Assembly (NCBI GenBank): GCA_951813015.1
Contig: CATOTG010000006.1
Coordinates: 620,001 to 684,000, forward strand
Length of the DNA stretch: 64,000 nt
Direction: 5' to 3'
Source: an uncultured Thermoanaerobaculia bacterium
GTDB lineage: Bacteria; Acidobacteriota; Thermoanaerobaculia; Multivoradales; Multivoraceae
The number at the start of each line of letters is the position of its first letter. Positions within the stretch are counted from its first letter, which is position 1. The notes beneath the pieces are model-generated. The model saw only the letters and a list, made by a program, of their open reading frames with translations, was not told the DNA's origin and did not search any database. Shown here piece after piece: positions 48,842 to 58,066 of this stretch. The position numbers and the translations under genes are program-made.

Positions 48842-50236
48842 ATGTCCCTGTTGATTCGGAACGGTCGCATCGTGACGGCGGTGGACGACTACGACGCCGA
48901 TGTCTTCGTCGAGGACGAGACGGTTTCGCTGATCGGCCGCGCCCTGGACGTCAAGGCCGACCGGACGATCGATGCGGCGGGACGGCTGGTCATCCCGGGC
49001 GGCGTCGATCCTCACACGCACATGGACATGCCCTTCGGCGGCACGACGAGCGCGGACGACTTCGAGACCGGCACCCGGGCGGCCGCCTTCGGCGGCACGA
49101 CGACGATCGTCGACTTCGCGATCCAGACGAAGGGCGAGTCGACGCTCCAGGGGCTCGAGACGTGGCACGAAAAGGCGGCCGGCAAGGCGGGCATCGACTA
49201 CGGCTTCCACATGATCGTCACCGACATGGAGGACGACCGCCTGTGGGAGATGCGGCGCCTGGCGGACGAGGGCGTGACCTCCTACAAGATGTTCATGGCC
49301 TACCCGGGCGTGCTCTACGTGGACGACGGCACGCTGTTCCGCGCGATGCGCAAGGCCGGCGAGGACGGCACCCTGGTCTGCATGCACGCGGAGAACGGAA
49401 TCGTGATCGACGAGATCGTCAAGATCGCGCTGGCCGAGGGAAAGACCTCGCCCAGGTACCACGCCCTGACCCGCCCCACCCGGATGGAGGCGGAGGGCGT
49501 CCACCGCTCGATTGCGATCGCCGAGGTGGCCGGCGTGCCCGTCTACATCGTCCACCTGAGCTGCGCCGACGCACTGGAGCAGGTGACCCTGGCGCGCAGT
49601 CGCGGCGCCCAGGTGTTCGCGGAGACCTGCCCGCAGTACCTGTTCCTCGACCTGAGCCACTACGACCGCGAGGACTTCGAGGGCGCCAAGTACGTGATGA
49701 CGCCGCCGCTGCGCGAGAAGTGGAACCAGGACCACCTGTGGCGGGGGCTCTGCTTCGGCGACCTGCAGAGCATCTCGACCGATCACTGCCCCTTCTGTTT
49801 CAACGATCAGAAGGTCCTGGGGATAGACGATTTCAGCAAGATCCCGAACGGCGCCCCGGGAGTCGAGAACCGGATGAGCCTGGTTTACAACGGCGGCGTC
49901 GCGGGCGGGCGGCTGTCGGTCAACAAGTTCGTCGAGCTGACCTCGACCGCGGCCGCCAAGCTGTTCGGGCTGTTCCCGAAGAAGGGGACGATCGCCGTCG
50001 GCAGCGACGCGGATATCGTCGTCTTCAACCCGGACCGGCGGGAGGTGATCAGCGTGAACAACCCGCACACGCACCACATGGCCGTGGACTACAACACCTA
50101 CGAAGGCACCGAGGTCCAGGGCGTCTCCGAGATCGTGATCAGCCGCGGCCGGGTCGTCGTCGAGGACAACGTCTGGCACGGGCGCACGGGCGGCGGAAAC
50201 TTCATCAAGAGAGGGCTGTTCGGTGGGCCTTTCTAG
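48842..50236 (+). CDS. hydA: dihydropyrimidinase
   Basis: 464 residues from ATG 48842, with GAGAGGAG upstream. Opens the ring of dihydrouracil or dihydrothymine. Cyclic amidohydrolase with two metals: GVDPHTHMDMPFGG, the carbamylated Lys in TSYKMFMAY, MHAENG, and ISTDHCPFCF. The C-terminal NPHTHHMAVDYNTYEG is typical of this family rather than allantoinase. The following beta-ureidopropionase gene (33 bp away) supplies the next step, so pyrimidine catabolism is likely; hydantoin use cannot be excluded. Confidence 0.92.
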   Translation: MSLLIRNGRIVTAVDDYDADVFVEDETVSLIGRALDVKADRTIDAAGRLVIPGGVDPHTHMDMPFGGTTSADDFETGTRAAAFGGTTTIVDFAIQTKGESTLQGLETWHEKAAGKAGIDYGFHMIVTDMEDDRLWEMRRLADEGVTSYKMFMAYPGVLYVDDGTLFRAMRKAGEDGTLVCMHAENGIVIDEIVKIALAEGKTSPRYHALTRPTRMEAEGVHRSIAIAEVAGVPVYIVHLSCADALEQVTLARSRGAQVFAETCPQYLFLDLSHYDREDFEGAKYVMTPPLREKWNQDHLWRGLCFGDLQSISTDHCPFCFNDQKVLGIDDFSKIPNGAPGVENRMSLVYNGGVAGGRLSVNKFVELTSTAAAKLFGLFPKKGTIAVGSDADIVVFNPDRREVISVNNPHTHHMAVDYNTYEGTEVQGVSEIVISRGRVVVEDNVWHGRTGGGNFIKRGLFGGPF

Positions 50237-50269
50237 CAGCCACGGGCTGCCAGGCATGGGAGAAGCGAC

Positions 50270-51151
50270 ATGAGCAGGATGTTGAAGTCGGGCCTGATCC
50301 AGATGTCGTTGCCTGAGGGCGCCTGCGGAGACGGCGCGTCCGCGGACGAGGTCGCCGCGACGGTCGAGGCGATGACGGCCAGGCACATCCCCTGGATCGA
50401 GGATGCGGGCCGGCAGGGCGTTCAGGTTCTCTGCCTGCAGGAAGTGTTCAGTACGCCGTACTTCTGCCCCGGCCAGGACTCGAGCTGGTTCGCGGCCGCG
50501 GAGCCGGTTCCGGGCCCGACGACGGAGCGGATGGCGGAGTACGCGCGCCGCCACGCGATGGTCATCGTCGTGCCGGTCTACGAGCGGGAGACCGCGGGCA
50601 TCCTCTACAACACGGCCGCCGTGATAGACGCCGACGGCAGCTATCTGGGCAAGTACCGCAAGACGCACATCCCCCAGGTCGCCGGCTTCTGGGAGAAGTA
50701 CTTCTTCCGCCCGGGCAACCTGGGCTACCCGGTGTTCGACACCGCCTACGGCCGAATCGGCGTCTACATCTGCTACGACCGCCACTTCCCGGAAGGCGCG
50801 CGGGCCCTGGGCCTCGCCGGCGCCGAGATCGTCTACAACCCGTCGGCCACCGTGGCCGGTCTCTCCGACCACCTGTGGACGATCGAGCAGCCGGCCCACG
50901 CCGTGGCGAACGGCTACTTCATGGGCTGCGTCAACCGGGTCGGCACGGAGAAGCCCTGGGACCTCGGTTCCTTCTACGGCAGCAGTTACTTCGTCAACCC
51001 GAGGGGCGAGATCGTCGCCCAGGCGTCAGGAGACGAGGACGAACTGCTGGTCGCGGACCTCGACCTCGGGATGATCGACGAAGTGCGGTCCGTGTGGCAG
51101 TTCTACCGCGATCGGAGACCCGACGCCTACGACGGCCTCGTCAAACCGTAG
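50270..51151 (+). CDS. beta-ureidopropionase / N-carbamoyl amidohydrolase
   Basis: 293 residues from ATG 50270. Nitrilase-superfamily enzyme with the Glu-Lys-Cys triad: Glu in LCLQEVFSTPYF, Lys in GKYRKTHIPQ and Cys in VYICYDRHFPEGA. Most like beta-ureidopropionase and N-carbamoylputrescine amidase, which release NH3 and CO2 from carbamoyl amines. Placement after dihydropyrimidinase favours the ureidopropionate substrate. The dihydropyrimidine dehydrogenase of the same path is not in the window. Confidence 0.88.
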   Translation: MSRMLKSGLIQMSLPEGACGDGASADEVAATVEAMTARHIPWIEDAGRQGVQVLCLQEVFSTPYFCPGQDSSWFAAAEPVPGPTTERMAEYARRHAMVIVVPVYERETAGILYNTAAVIDADGSYLGKYRKTHIPQVAGFWEKYFFRPGNLGYPVFDTAYGRIGVYICYDRHFPEGARALGLAGAEIVYNPSATVAGLSDHLWTIEQPAHAVANGYFMGCVNRVGTEKPWDLGSFYGSSYFVNPRGEIVAQASGDEDELLVADLDLGMIDEVRSVWQFYRDRRPDAYDGLVKP

Positions 51152-51248
51152 ACAACCGGGACGGGCTGCTACCGCAGCCTCGACCACTGCTCGCCTCTCG
51201 GACGGCCTCGGACAGGGACCGGAATCCACCCGGCAGAGGTACAGGTGC

Positions 51249-51291
51249 GGCGGCCTGCCATCCGGGTGCCCGTCATCGTGCTCACGGATGG
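51249..51291. repeat. hairpin related to the dispersed element
   Basis: Arms CCTGCCATCCG and CGGATGGCAGG (perfect, 11 bp) enclose about 20 nt including GTGCCCGTCATCG. The arms match the CGGATGGCAG end of the elements at 10146 and 61820. The surrounding gap 51152-51403 has no gene I can support. Confidence 0.5.
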
Positions 51292-51403
51292 CAGGCGGGC
51301 GAATCGTCGACGTGAAGGCCTTCCCGAAGTGCTGCCGCAACGCTCCGACCGACGAGGGCGACGCGGCGACCGCCGACTCCCCCGGCGGGTCTCAGGCCGA
51401 GGC

Positions 51404-52783
51404 TTAGCTCGCCCGGCTCTCGACGGTGACCCGCAGGCGCTTCATCATTTCGTGGAGCGTCGTGGGCTTGACCTTCAGGCGCTCCGCGGCGCGCTTCTGG
51501 ACGCCGCCGCAGGCTTGCAGGGCCTTGACGATCAACTGCCGTTCGTAGGCGCTGACCGCTTCCTTGAACGAGACGCCGCGGGTCGGCAGCGTCTCCGGGG
51601 GCGGCAGCGTCGTGTCGGGCCTGCGGATGTTGCCCGGAAGCAGGTCGACGCCGATCTCCGCACCGGTCGAGAGCACGACCGCCCGCTCGACCACGTTTTC
51701 GAGCTCGCGCACGTTGCCGGGCCAGTGGTAGGCCATCAGCAGGTCCATCGCCTCGGAGGTCAACCGTCGCGGCTGCTTCTCGTTCTCGGTCGAGTAGGTG
51801 CGCAGGAAATGCTGGGAGATCAACGGGATGTCCTCAACGCGGCGGGACAGCGGCGGTAGTTGAATCGTGATCACGTTGAGGCGGTAGTAGAGGTCCTCGC
51901 GGAACTCGCCGTCGGCGACCCGCGCCTCCAGGTCGGCGTTCGTCGCCGCGACGAGCCGGACGTCGGCCCGCAGCGTTTCGAGTCCGCCGAGGCGCATGAA
52001 CTCCTTCTCCTGGATCACGCGCAGAAGCTTGGACTGGGTGTCGGGCGGGATGTTGCCGATCTCGTCGAAGAAGATCGTGCCGCCGTCGGCGACCTCGAAC
52101 AGGCCCTTCTTGTGCGAGACGGCGCCGGTGAAGGCCCCCTTGACGTGGCCGAAGAGCGTGCTCTCCAGGAGCTCGCTGGGCATGGAGCCCGAGTTCACGG
52201 TGACGAACGGTCCGTCCGTGCGCTTCGAGTTGCCGTGGATGGACTTGGCGACGAGTTCCTTGCCGGTGCCGCTCTCGCCGCGGATCAGGATGTTGCTCTT
52301 CGAGGGCGCGGCTCTGCGGATCAGATCGAACACCTGGCGGATGGAGCGGCTCTTGCCGATGATCCTGTCGAAGCCCTGGCGTTCCCGCAGTTGCTCCTTC
52401 AGGTCGCGGTTCTCGGCGGTCAGCCGGCGGCGTTCGAGACCCTGGCGGATGGTCAGCCGGACCTCTTCGTTCTTGAACGGCTTGGGCAGGTAGTGAAAGG
52501 CGCCCTCGCGCATCGCCTCGATCGCCCCTTCGATCGAGGAGTAGGCGGTGATGATGACGACGACCTGGTCCGGCTCGCTCAGCCGGATCCGGCGCATGAC
52601 CTCCTTGCCGTTCATGTCCGGAAGCATCAGGTCGAGCAGCACCAGGTCGATCTCCTCCTGGGCGAGCACGGTCAGCGCCTCCTGGCCCGAGGCGCAGCAG
52701 ATCGGATGGTGCCCCTCCTGCCGGATCAGGGCCGTGAGAACGTCCTGCAGGACTTCTTCGTCGTCGACGACGAGTATGTTCAT
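51404..52783 (-). CDS. sigma54-dependent response regulator, NtrC family
   Basis: 459 residues. Receiver domain with MNILVVDDEEVLQ, phosphoacceptor Asp in VLLDLMLPD, and KPF. AAA+ domain with Walker A GESGTGKE, sigma54-contact GAFTGA (in VKGAFTGAVSHK), Walker B FFDEIGNI. Fis-type C-terminal HTH in LQACGGVQKRAAERLKVKPT. Activates sigma54 promoters when phosphorylated. Partner of the kinase that overlaps it by 4 nt. The target genes are not evident; no clear sigma54 promoter was noted nearby. Confidence 0.92.
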   Translation of the reverse strand: MNILVVDDEEVLQDVLTALIRQEGHHPICCASGQEALTVLAQEEIDLVLLDLMLPDMNGKEVMRRIRLSEPDQVVVIITAYSSIEGAIEAMREGAFHYLPKPFKNEEVRLTIRQGLERRRLTAENRDLKEQLRERQGFDRIIGKSRSIRQVFDLIRRAAPSKSNILIRGESGTGKELVAKSIHGNSKRTDGPFVTVNSGSMPSELLESTLFGHVKGAFTGAVSHKKGLFEVADGGTIFFDEIGNIPPDTQSKLLRVIQEKEFMRLGGLETLRADVRLVAATNADLEARVADGEFREDLYYRLNVITIQLPPLSRRVEDIPLISQHFLRTYSTENEKQPRRLTSEAMDLLMAYHWPGNVRELENVVERAVVLSTGAEIGVDLLPGNIRRPDTTLPPPETLPTRGVSFKEAVSAYERQLIVKALQACGGVQKRAAERLKVKPTTLHEMMKRLRVTVESRAS

Positions 52784-55779
52784 GGTCCGTGTTCCTCGGC
52801 CTGAGCTAGCGGCGGGAAGACCATCTGCGGCAGCCGGACGGTGAATCGGCAGCCGCGAGGGTCGAGGTTGGTTGCGAAGAGGTCGCCGCCGTGCCGGCGC
52901 ACGATCTCCTGGCTGATGGAGAGACCGAGGCCGGTGCCGCCGTTGGCCTTGCGAGTGGAGAAGAAGGGCTCGAATACACGATCGAGGTGCTGTTGCCGAA
53001 TCCCGGGGCCCGTGTCATCGATATGTACGTTGATCGTGCCGTTCGGGTTTTCCACCGCAAGGGTGAGTGCTCTGGGTCCGGCGCCCCCCTCGGTCATCGA
53101 GTCGACGGCGTTCGTCAGCAGGTTGGCGAGGACCTGGCCCAACTCCGTCTCGTTGCCGAGCACCCAGATCGTGCCGTCCGGGCCGATGTCGACCCGGACT
53201 TCGACGCCCGCCTCGGCGAACCGCTCGGCGAGCACGTCGCAACTTTCCTGGATGACCGCTCCGATGTCGACGGCGGCCGGCTCGTGCCGGCCGCGACGCG
53301 CGAAGTCGAGCAGGGTGTTCGCGATGCGTGCGGCGCGGAAGGTCTGGCGTTCGACCTTGCGCAACAGTCGCCGGCGCGGATCCCGGTCGGGCGTTTCGGC
53401 AAGGAGCATCTGGGCATAGCTCGAAATGCCGGTCAGCGGCGTGTTCACCTCGTGGGCGACGCCGGCGGCCATCGCTCCGATTGCCGCCAGCCGCTCGTTC
53501 TCGGCCAGCTTCCGCTTCATCGCCTCGCGCTCCGTGATGTCCAGTGCGACGACAACCCGATGGCCGTGGGCGGCGCCCAGGAACTCGGCCACGGACAACT
53601 GCAGGTGCTTTCCCCCTGCCGCTTCCTGGGGACGCGCTTTCTCTCCTGCCGCTTCCTGGGGACGCGCTTTCTCTCCTGCCGCTTCCTGGGGAAGCGCCTT
53701 CCTTCCTGCCGCTTGCTGCGGAAGCGCTTCTCTTCCTGCCGCTTGCTGAGGAAGCGCTTTCTCTCCTGTCGCTTCCTGGGGAAGCGCTTCTCTTCCTGCC
53801 GCTTCCTGGGGAAGCGCTTTCTGGCCGGAACGAGAGTCCTCGAACCGGACTTCGACCGGCGGGTCGCCCTGCTTCGGCAGGAGTTCGAGAGGGATGAGGT
53901 CGCCGAGCTCCCGGCCCTCGAGGTCGCTCCGGGTGAGCCCGACGAGAGCCGCGAAGGCGCCGTTCGCGGTCACGATGAGGTCGGCCGAGTCGACGACGGC
54001 GATGCCGGCGGGCGAGGACTCGATGATCTCGTCGCTGAACTGCTTGAGTTCGGAAACGCGGACCAGCTGGCGTCGCCTCTGCTCCAGCAGTTGCGCGTTC
54101 TCGATCGCGAGGGATGCCTGGTTCAGCAGTTGGCGAATCAGGGCCAGGTCGTCACTGGACAGCGGCGCGCCGCCGGTGTGGTGGCCGACGTACAGGAGGC
54201 CGACCCGGCGCTCGCGCACCGCGAGCGGGAAGACGCAGTGGTAGCCGAGGACCGACAGCCGCATCGGGGTGCTCTTCGCCGTGTCGGCGAGTGGCGCCGG
54301 CGCGAGCAGGACGTGCGGCTCGTTCCAGACGCCAGCGTCCACGTCGCCGAGTTCGAGCGAGGGCGCCTCCGGTTCCTCCCTGACCGCGACGAGGTGGTCT
54401 CCCTCGACCAGGAACAGGTTGCTCTGCTCCACGTCCAGCCCCTCTTCGAGTTCCTTCAGCATGATCGAAGCGAGCCGGTCGAGATCCCGCTCGTGGAGCA
54501 GTTCCTCGCCCAGCCGCTCCAGGGCGCGCCGGCTTTGCTGCGCCCGGTACTGGAGCCGCTGGAGGCTGGCGCCGATGCCGTGGCGGACCGGGATGGAGAG
54601 GGTGCCGATGAGCAGGAGAACGCTGGCGTTGAGAACGCCTCTTGCCACGACCATGTCCTGGGGCACGCCGCGGCGGATGAGCAGGCTGAGCAGCGAGAAC
54701 CCGAGCACGGCCAGCAGCACGGTCAGCGCGTAGGTCGCGACGTCGCGGGCGATCACGGCGACATCCCAGAGCCGGTAGCGCAACAGGGCGTAGGCGAAGC
54801 TCAGCGGCACCAGCGCCAGCGGCGTCGTCGCGGCGACGCTCAGCCAGGCGGGCGCCGGGAGCTCGAAGGAGAAGGGCACCACGTAGAGCAGCAGGAACGG
54901 CAGGTAGCCGCCGGCGACGCCGAACGCAATCCACTGGGTCTGGCGGCCCTGTTCCCAGCCGTGACGCGACAGCAGACTGCGTCCCAGGACCGCGGCCGCC
55001 GCCAGCGCAAAGGCGACGAGCAGAACGAGTTCGATGCGGTCCTGCCGCTCCAGGGTCGCCGCGCTCAACCCGCCGGTCAGCGTGCCGCTGCCGAAGATCT
55101 GATCGAACTGCATGACGAGGAGCGCGGTCGCCGGCAGGTAGAGCCAGGGGGCGGCGCGGCGCAGCCAGCGCGAGCGCGGCCGCGCCGGGAACATGAGGAA
55201 GAAGTGCAGCGTGAGCGGCGGCAGCAGGAGGCGGCAGACGCTGTCGGCCAGGTAGAAGATGCGGTCAATGCCGTCGAAGGGGGCGACCGGCGTCAACAGG
55301 TAGACGGCGGCCGACGTCAACGTCCAGAGGTGGAAGAGGAGGATCGGCCTCGTGCGCTGCCGGCTCAGTGTGTACAGACCGATCAGCAGGTAGGCGATCC
55401 CGGTCAGGGCGAGCACGACGTACGCCCAGTCCAGGGTCACGCCCGGCAGGCTGTGGCTGGCCGAAACGAGTTCGTCGCCCCGGAGCACCTGCAGGTCGCT
55501 CTCGCTGCAGCAGCGCAGCAACCGATCGAGTTCGTCGGCCGACAGCGCCCGCTCCCCGTTGACGAGAACGATGATGTCGTCCGTCTCGAGGTCCGATGCG
55601 TCGTCCGCCGACACGACGCGCAGGCCGCTGTCGGTCGCCTCCGCGACCACGCCGACCGTCTGGAAGGAGGCCACCTTGCGACCGACCGAGAACCCCCCCA
55701 GACCGACAACGAGGATCGTCAGCAGAAGCAGCGCCGCAGTGAGGCCGAGCCGGGCGGGTCGGGACTCGATGCGCATCAC
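52780..55779 (-). CDS. membrane sensor histidine kinase, multi-domain
   Basis: 999 residues. One N-terminal membrane helix, a PDZ-like extracytoplasmic part (VGVVAEATDSGLRVVSADDA), then about seven membrane helices to residue 400. GAF-like (about 430-600) and PAS (about 608-760) domains follow, the PAS interrupted by seven 10-residue repeats (654-723). Kinase core: H-box VAHEVNTPLTGISSYAQM, N-box LANLLTNAVDS, DDTGPGI and GTGLGLSI. NtrB-like two-component kinase paired with the downstream regulator. The signal sensed is unknown. Confidence 0.9.
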   Translation of the reverse strand: MMRIESRPARLGLTAALLLLTILVVGLGGFSVGRKVASFQTVGVVAEATDSGLRVVSADDASDLETDDIIVLVNGERALSADELDRLLRCCSESDLQVLRGDELVSASHSLPGVTLDWAYVVLALTGIAYLLIGLYTLSRQRTRPILLFHLWTLTSAAVYLLTPVAPFDGIDRIFYLADSVCRLLLPPLTLHFFLMFPARPRSRWLRRAAPWLYLPATALLVMQFDQIFGSGTLTGGLSAATLERQDRIELVLLVAFALAAAAVLGRSLLSRHGWEQGRQTQWIAFGVAGGYLPFLLLYVVPFSFELPAPAWLSVAATTPLALVPLSFAYALLRYRLWDVAVIARDVATYALTVLLAVLGFSLLSLLIRRGVPQDMVVARGVLNASVLLLIGTLSIPVRHGIGASLQRLQYRAQQSRRALERLGEELLHERDLDRLASIMLKELEEGLDVEQSNLFLVEGDHLVAVREEPEAPSLELGDVDAGVWNEPHVLLAPAPLADTAKSTPMRLSVLGYHCVFPLAVRERRVGLLYVGHHTGGAPLSSDDLALIRQLLNQASLAIENAQLLEQRRRQLVRVSELKQFSDEIIESSPAGIAVVDSADLIVTANGAFAALVGLTRSDLEGRELGDLIPLELLPKQGDPPVEVRFEDSRSGQKALPQEAAGREALPQEATGEKALPQQAAGREALPQQAAGRKALPQEAAGEKARPQEAAGEKARPQEAAGGKHLQLSVAEFLGAAHGHRVVVALDITEREAMKRKLAENERLAAIGAMAAGVAHEVNTPLTGISSYAQMLLAETPDRDPRRRLLRKVERQTFRAARIANTLLDFARRGRHEPAAVDIGAVIQESCDVLAERFAEAGVEVRVDIGPDGTIWVLGNETELGQVLANLLTNAVDSMTEGGAGPRALTLAVENPNGTINVHIDDTGPGIRQQHLDRVFEPFFSTRKANGGTGLGLSISQEIVRRHGGDLFATNLDPRGCRFTVRLPQMVFPPLAQAEEHGP
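53611..53820 (-). repeat. 30-bp minisatellite inside the histidine kinase
   Basis: Seven exact-length 30-bp units coding ALPQEAAGRE-like decapeptides, with units differing at a few positions. The repeats sit inside the PAS region, and unit number could vary without shifting the frame. Confidence 0.9.
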
Positions 55780-55987
55780 TGGGGATCCTGCTCGTTCGGG
55801 GTGTGGCGTTTTCGTCTCAGGCGCGGCGCGGGGCTACTGTGAGGAGGGCCGATTCAGTATGTCGCAAGCACGTGCTGTGCCATCGAGGAACGGCCCTTGT
55901 CCCTTGATTCTAGGGCACATTGCCGTTTTGGGGCCCAGGACGGGTTCAATCTGTTGATTGTGGAACGGTTCGTTGAACCGCACGCTC

Positions 55988-56014
55988 CGGCAGACGGTAC
56001 AGAACCGTCTGCCG
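55988..56014. terminator. perfect 11-bp stem-loop
   Basis: CGGCAGACGGT (55988-55998), loop ACAGA, ACCGTCTGCCG (56004-56014), followed within 60 bp by smaller dyads such as GGTTCGTTGAACC. It lies 79 bp past the stop of the minus-strand ATPase gene and may end its transcript. There is no T-tract. The gap 55780-56092 otherwise holds no gene I can support. Confidence 0.4.
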
Positions 56015-56092
56015 CTTCCAGAAACCAACCCCTGAACCGACCCGGATCGAGGCCTCTCTACCGCCGGCTCTCCACGCTCCCGGACCCGCGCC

Positions 56093-57700
56093 TCAGGCGC
56101 CCCAGACCGTCACCGCCCGGCCGCCGAGCGACTCACCGCGCCGGAAGATCCTCTCCTCCCACGGCTTCGACCCGTCCCGGTCGAAGATCACGAGGTGGCC
56201 CGACTCGCCGCCGCACCTGTCCATGTAGTCCAGGGTCTGTTCCAGGCCCTCGCGGATCGTCGCGTCCAGGCTGCCGCGCAGAATCTTGCACTCCACGACG
56301 TACCGGCAGGCGGGCACGCCCGGCTCGGCGGCGCCCGCGAAACGGCCGGGCGGCCATACGATCAGCAGGTCGGTCCTGCGGCTGCCCAGCGCGTACTCGC
56401 GCTCGATCCGTCCGCCGCCATTTACAACCCGCTGCAGGAACGCTTGAAGAAGCAACTGCGGACCCGCTTCCTTGTACTGGAACCGCTCCAGCCAGTGCTC
56501 CGAATGCTCCCGGAAGAACCGCTGGAAGGCCGCCAGCAGACCCTCCACGTCGAGGTCGCCGTCCGGCTTCACGTACCACTCCGTCTCCTGGAGGATCGAG
56601 TCCTCGCGGGCGTACATCAGTTCCCGCGGGATTACCTCCCGGTAGATCGGGTTCGCGATCCGGCGCGGGCCGCGCCGCGCCAGCAGGCCCAGGTCGCGGA
56701 CGTACTCCACGTCGTCCGGGCTGGTTCTGCCGGCGTCGGCCCCGCTCAGGACGGGCTCGACCACGCGCCGCACCCGCTCCTCGCGCAGCTTGTCCGCCAA
56801 CTGGTGCAGGTGCGTCTGCCGGCCCAGGACCAACTCCTCCCTGGCATCCATGATCGCTTCCTCGTCAATCGTCCGCGAGCGGTCCCGGGCGGCCCTGGTC
56901 TCGAAGCAGGCCTGGTGGGCCAGCGCGTTGACCAGCCACGGCTGGCCCCGGGACAGGTTCCACACCGCGGCGAGCGCGCCTTCCGTGAACTCCTGCCCCG
57001 TCTCCTCCGTGTGCTGGTCCAGCAGCGCGCGCACGTCCTCCTCGTCCAGGTCGCCCAGCCGCAGCGACTTCGCCTTGATGTTGAACGCGCTGCCGCCGGC
57101 GATGATTTCGCCCCCCGACTCCGAGTGGATGCGGTAGTCGCGCACGTCCCGGATCCCGCACAGGATCACGCTCTGCGGAAACGCTGCCGGACGGTTGGTG
57201 TACCCGGTGCGAAGCTGGCGCAGTAACGAGATCAGCGTGTCGCCCACCAGAGCGTCCACCTCGTCGAGAAGGAGGACGAGGGGCAAGCGATCCGCCTCGC
57301 ACCACCGGGTCAGGGTTTCCATCAGGACTGCGTGCGGCCCGGCGATTTCGAGAAGGCCCGGCCACAGCTCGCCCAGCGAGTGGTCGCGCAGCGTCAGGCG
57401 CGCCTCCCGGGCGAGGGCGGTCAGGATTGCGCGCATCCCCTGCTCCACGTCGCCCCGCGCCGTCTGCCCGCCCTCGACGTTGGCGTAGACGCAACGGTAC
57501 TCGTCGCCCGCGTTCAGCAGGTCGCGCAGAGCCAGCAGCGCCGATGTCTTCCCCGTCTGACGCGGTGCGTGCAGAACGAAGTAGCGCTCGTCCCTGATGA
57601 GGCGCAGGACCTCGTCCAGGTCGAACCGCTCGAGCGGCGGAATGCTGTAGTGCTTGGCCGGAACCACTGGCCCGGAGGTGTTGAAGAAACGCTCGGCCAT
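56093..57700 (-). CDS. AAA-type ATPase with C-terminal PD-(D/E)xK nuclease-like domain
   Basis: 535 residues from ATG 57700. Walker A is in APRQTGKTSALLAL near residue 47 and Walker B in LVLLLDEVDAL near 145. The C-terminal part has TDLLIVWP followed by YVVECKILRG, the D...ExK pattern of restriction-like nucleases. Similar ATPase-nuclease pairs occur in mobile or selfish-type loci and in proteins of the AAA_14 kind. No methylase or toxin partner is adjacent. Cytoplasmic; the cellular role is unproven. Confidence 0.78.
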   Translation of the reverse strand: MAERFFNTSGPVVPAKHYSIPPLERFDLDEVLRLIRDERYFVLHAPRQTGKTSALLALRDLLNAGDEYRCVYANVEGGQTARGDVEQGMRAILTALAREARLTLRDHSLGELWPGLLEIAGPHAVLMETLTRWCEADRLPLVLLLDEVDALVGDTLISLLRQLRTGYTNRPAAFPQSVILCGIRDVRDYRIHSESGGEIIAGGSAFNIKAKSLRLGDLDEEDVRALLDQHTEETGQEFTEGALAAVWNLSRGQPWLVNALAHQACFETRAARDRSRTIDEEAIMDAREELVLGRQTHLHQLADKLREERVRRVVEPVLSGADAGRTSPDDVEYVRDLGLLARRGPRRIANPIYREVIPRELMYAREDSILQETEWYVKPDGDLDVEGLLAAFQRFFREHSEHWLERFQYKEAGPQLLLQAFLQRVVNGGGRIEREYALGSRRTDLLIVWPPGRFAGAAEPGVPACRYVVECKILRGSLDATIREGLEQTLDYMDRCGGESGHLVIFDRDGSKPWEERIFRRGESLGGRAVTVWGA

Positions 57701-57782
57701 CTTGCCGCCCTCGCCGTTCCGCGAAGCCTTGCCGTCATCGTACCGCGTGCCGGGAACTCCCTTGGCGGCCGGTCCGGTTACT

Positions 57783-57862
57783 GACGGAGCAAGGCGAACG
57801 CGGCGCACGACCCAGCGGTGGCCGTTCACGCCGCAGCCGTCCAGCACCCTGACGGGCGGGTG
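57783..57862 (-). pseudogene. fragment of the shared C-terminal domain gene
   Basis: In the frame running into the ATPase start, the minus strand reads VRVLDGCGVNGHRWVV, matching the core of the domain at 26144, 27534 and 32851 (VLVKVLxGCxxNGHRWVF). It ends there without the rest of the domain. It is probably a remnant of a further family member just upstream of the ATPase. Confidence 0.6.
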
Positions 57863-57887
57863 CCCAGCCCTGGACCTGAGACCCAAC

Positions 57888-57923
57888 GAGGCTTCGCCTC
57901 AGACCGACGAGCGTGCAGGCCGG
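57888..57923 (+). repeat. 36-bp direct repeat, copy 1
   Basis: Starts with the hairpin GAGGCTTCGCCTC and continues AGACCGACGAGCGTGCAGG. An exact copy begins at 58009. The two are 85 bp apart, in the gap between the ATPase gene and the outer-membrane protein gene (57701-58066). Confidence 0.8.
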
Positions 57924-58008
57924 AGCGGATGCCGGCCGGAAGGCCGGCGCACCCAGTGGGCGGAATCTGACTCAGCTGGAGAGGCTACGCCGGTTCAAGA
58001 TGTCTAGT

Positions 58009-58044
58009 GAGGCTTCGCCTCAGACCGACGAGCGTGCAGGCCGG
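58009..58044 (+). repeat. 36-bp direct repeat, copy 2
   Basis: Identical to 57888-57923. It sits 23 bp past the stop of the minus-strand outer-membrane gene. A stub of the dispersed intergenic element lies between the two copies (about 57932-57958). Confidence 0.8.
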
Positions 58045-58066
58045 CGTACCTCTTTGGTGATTCCGC

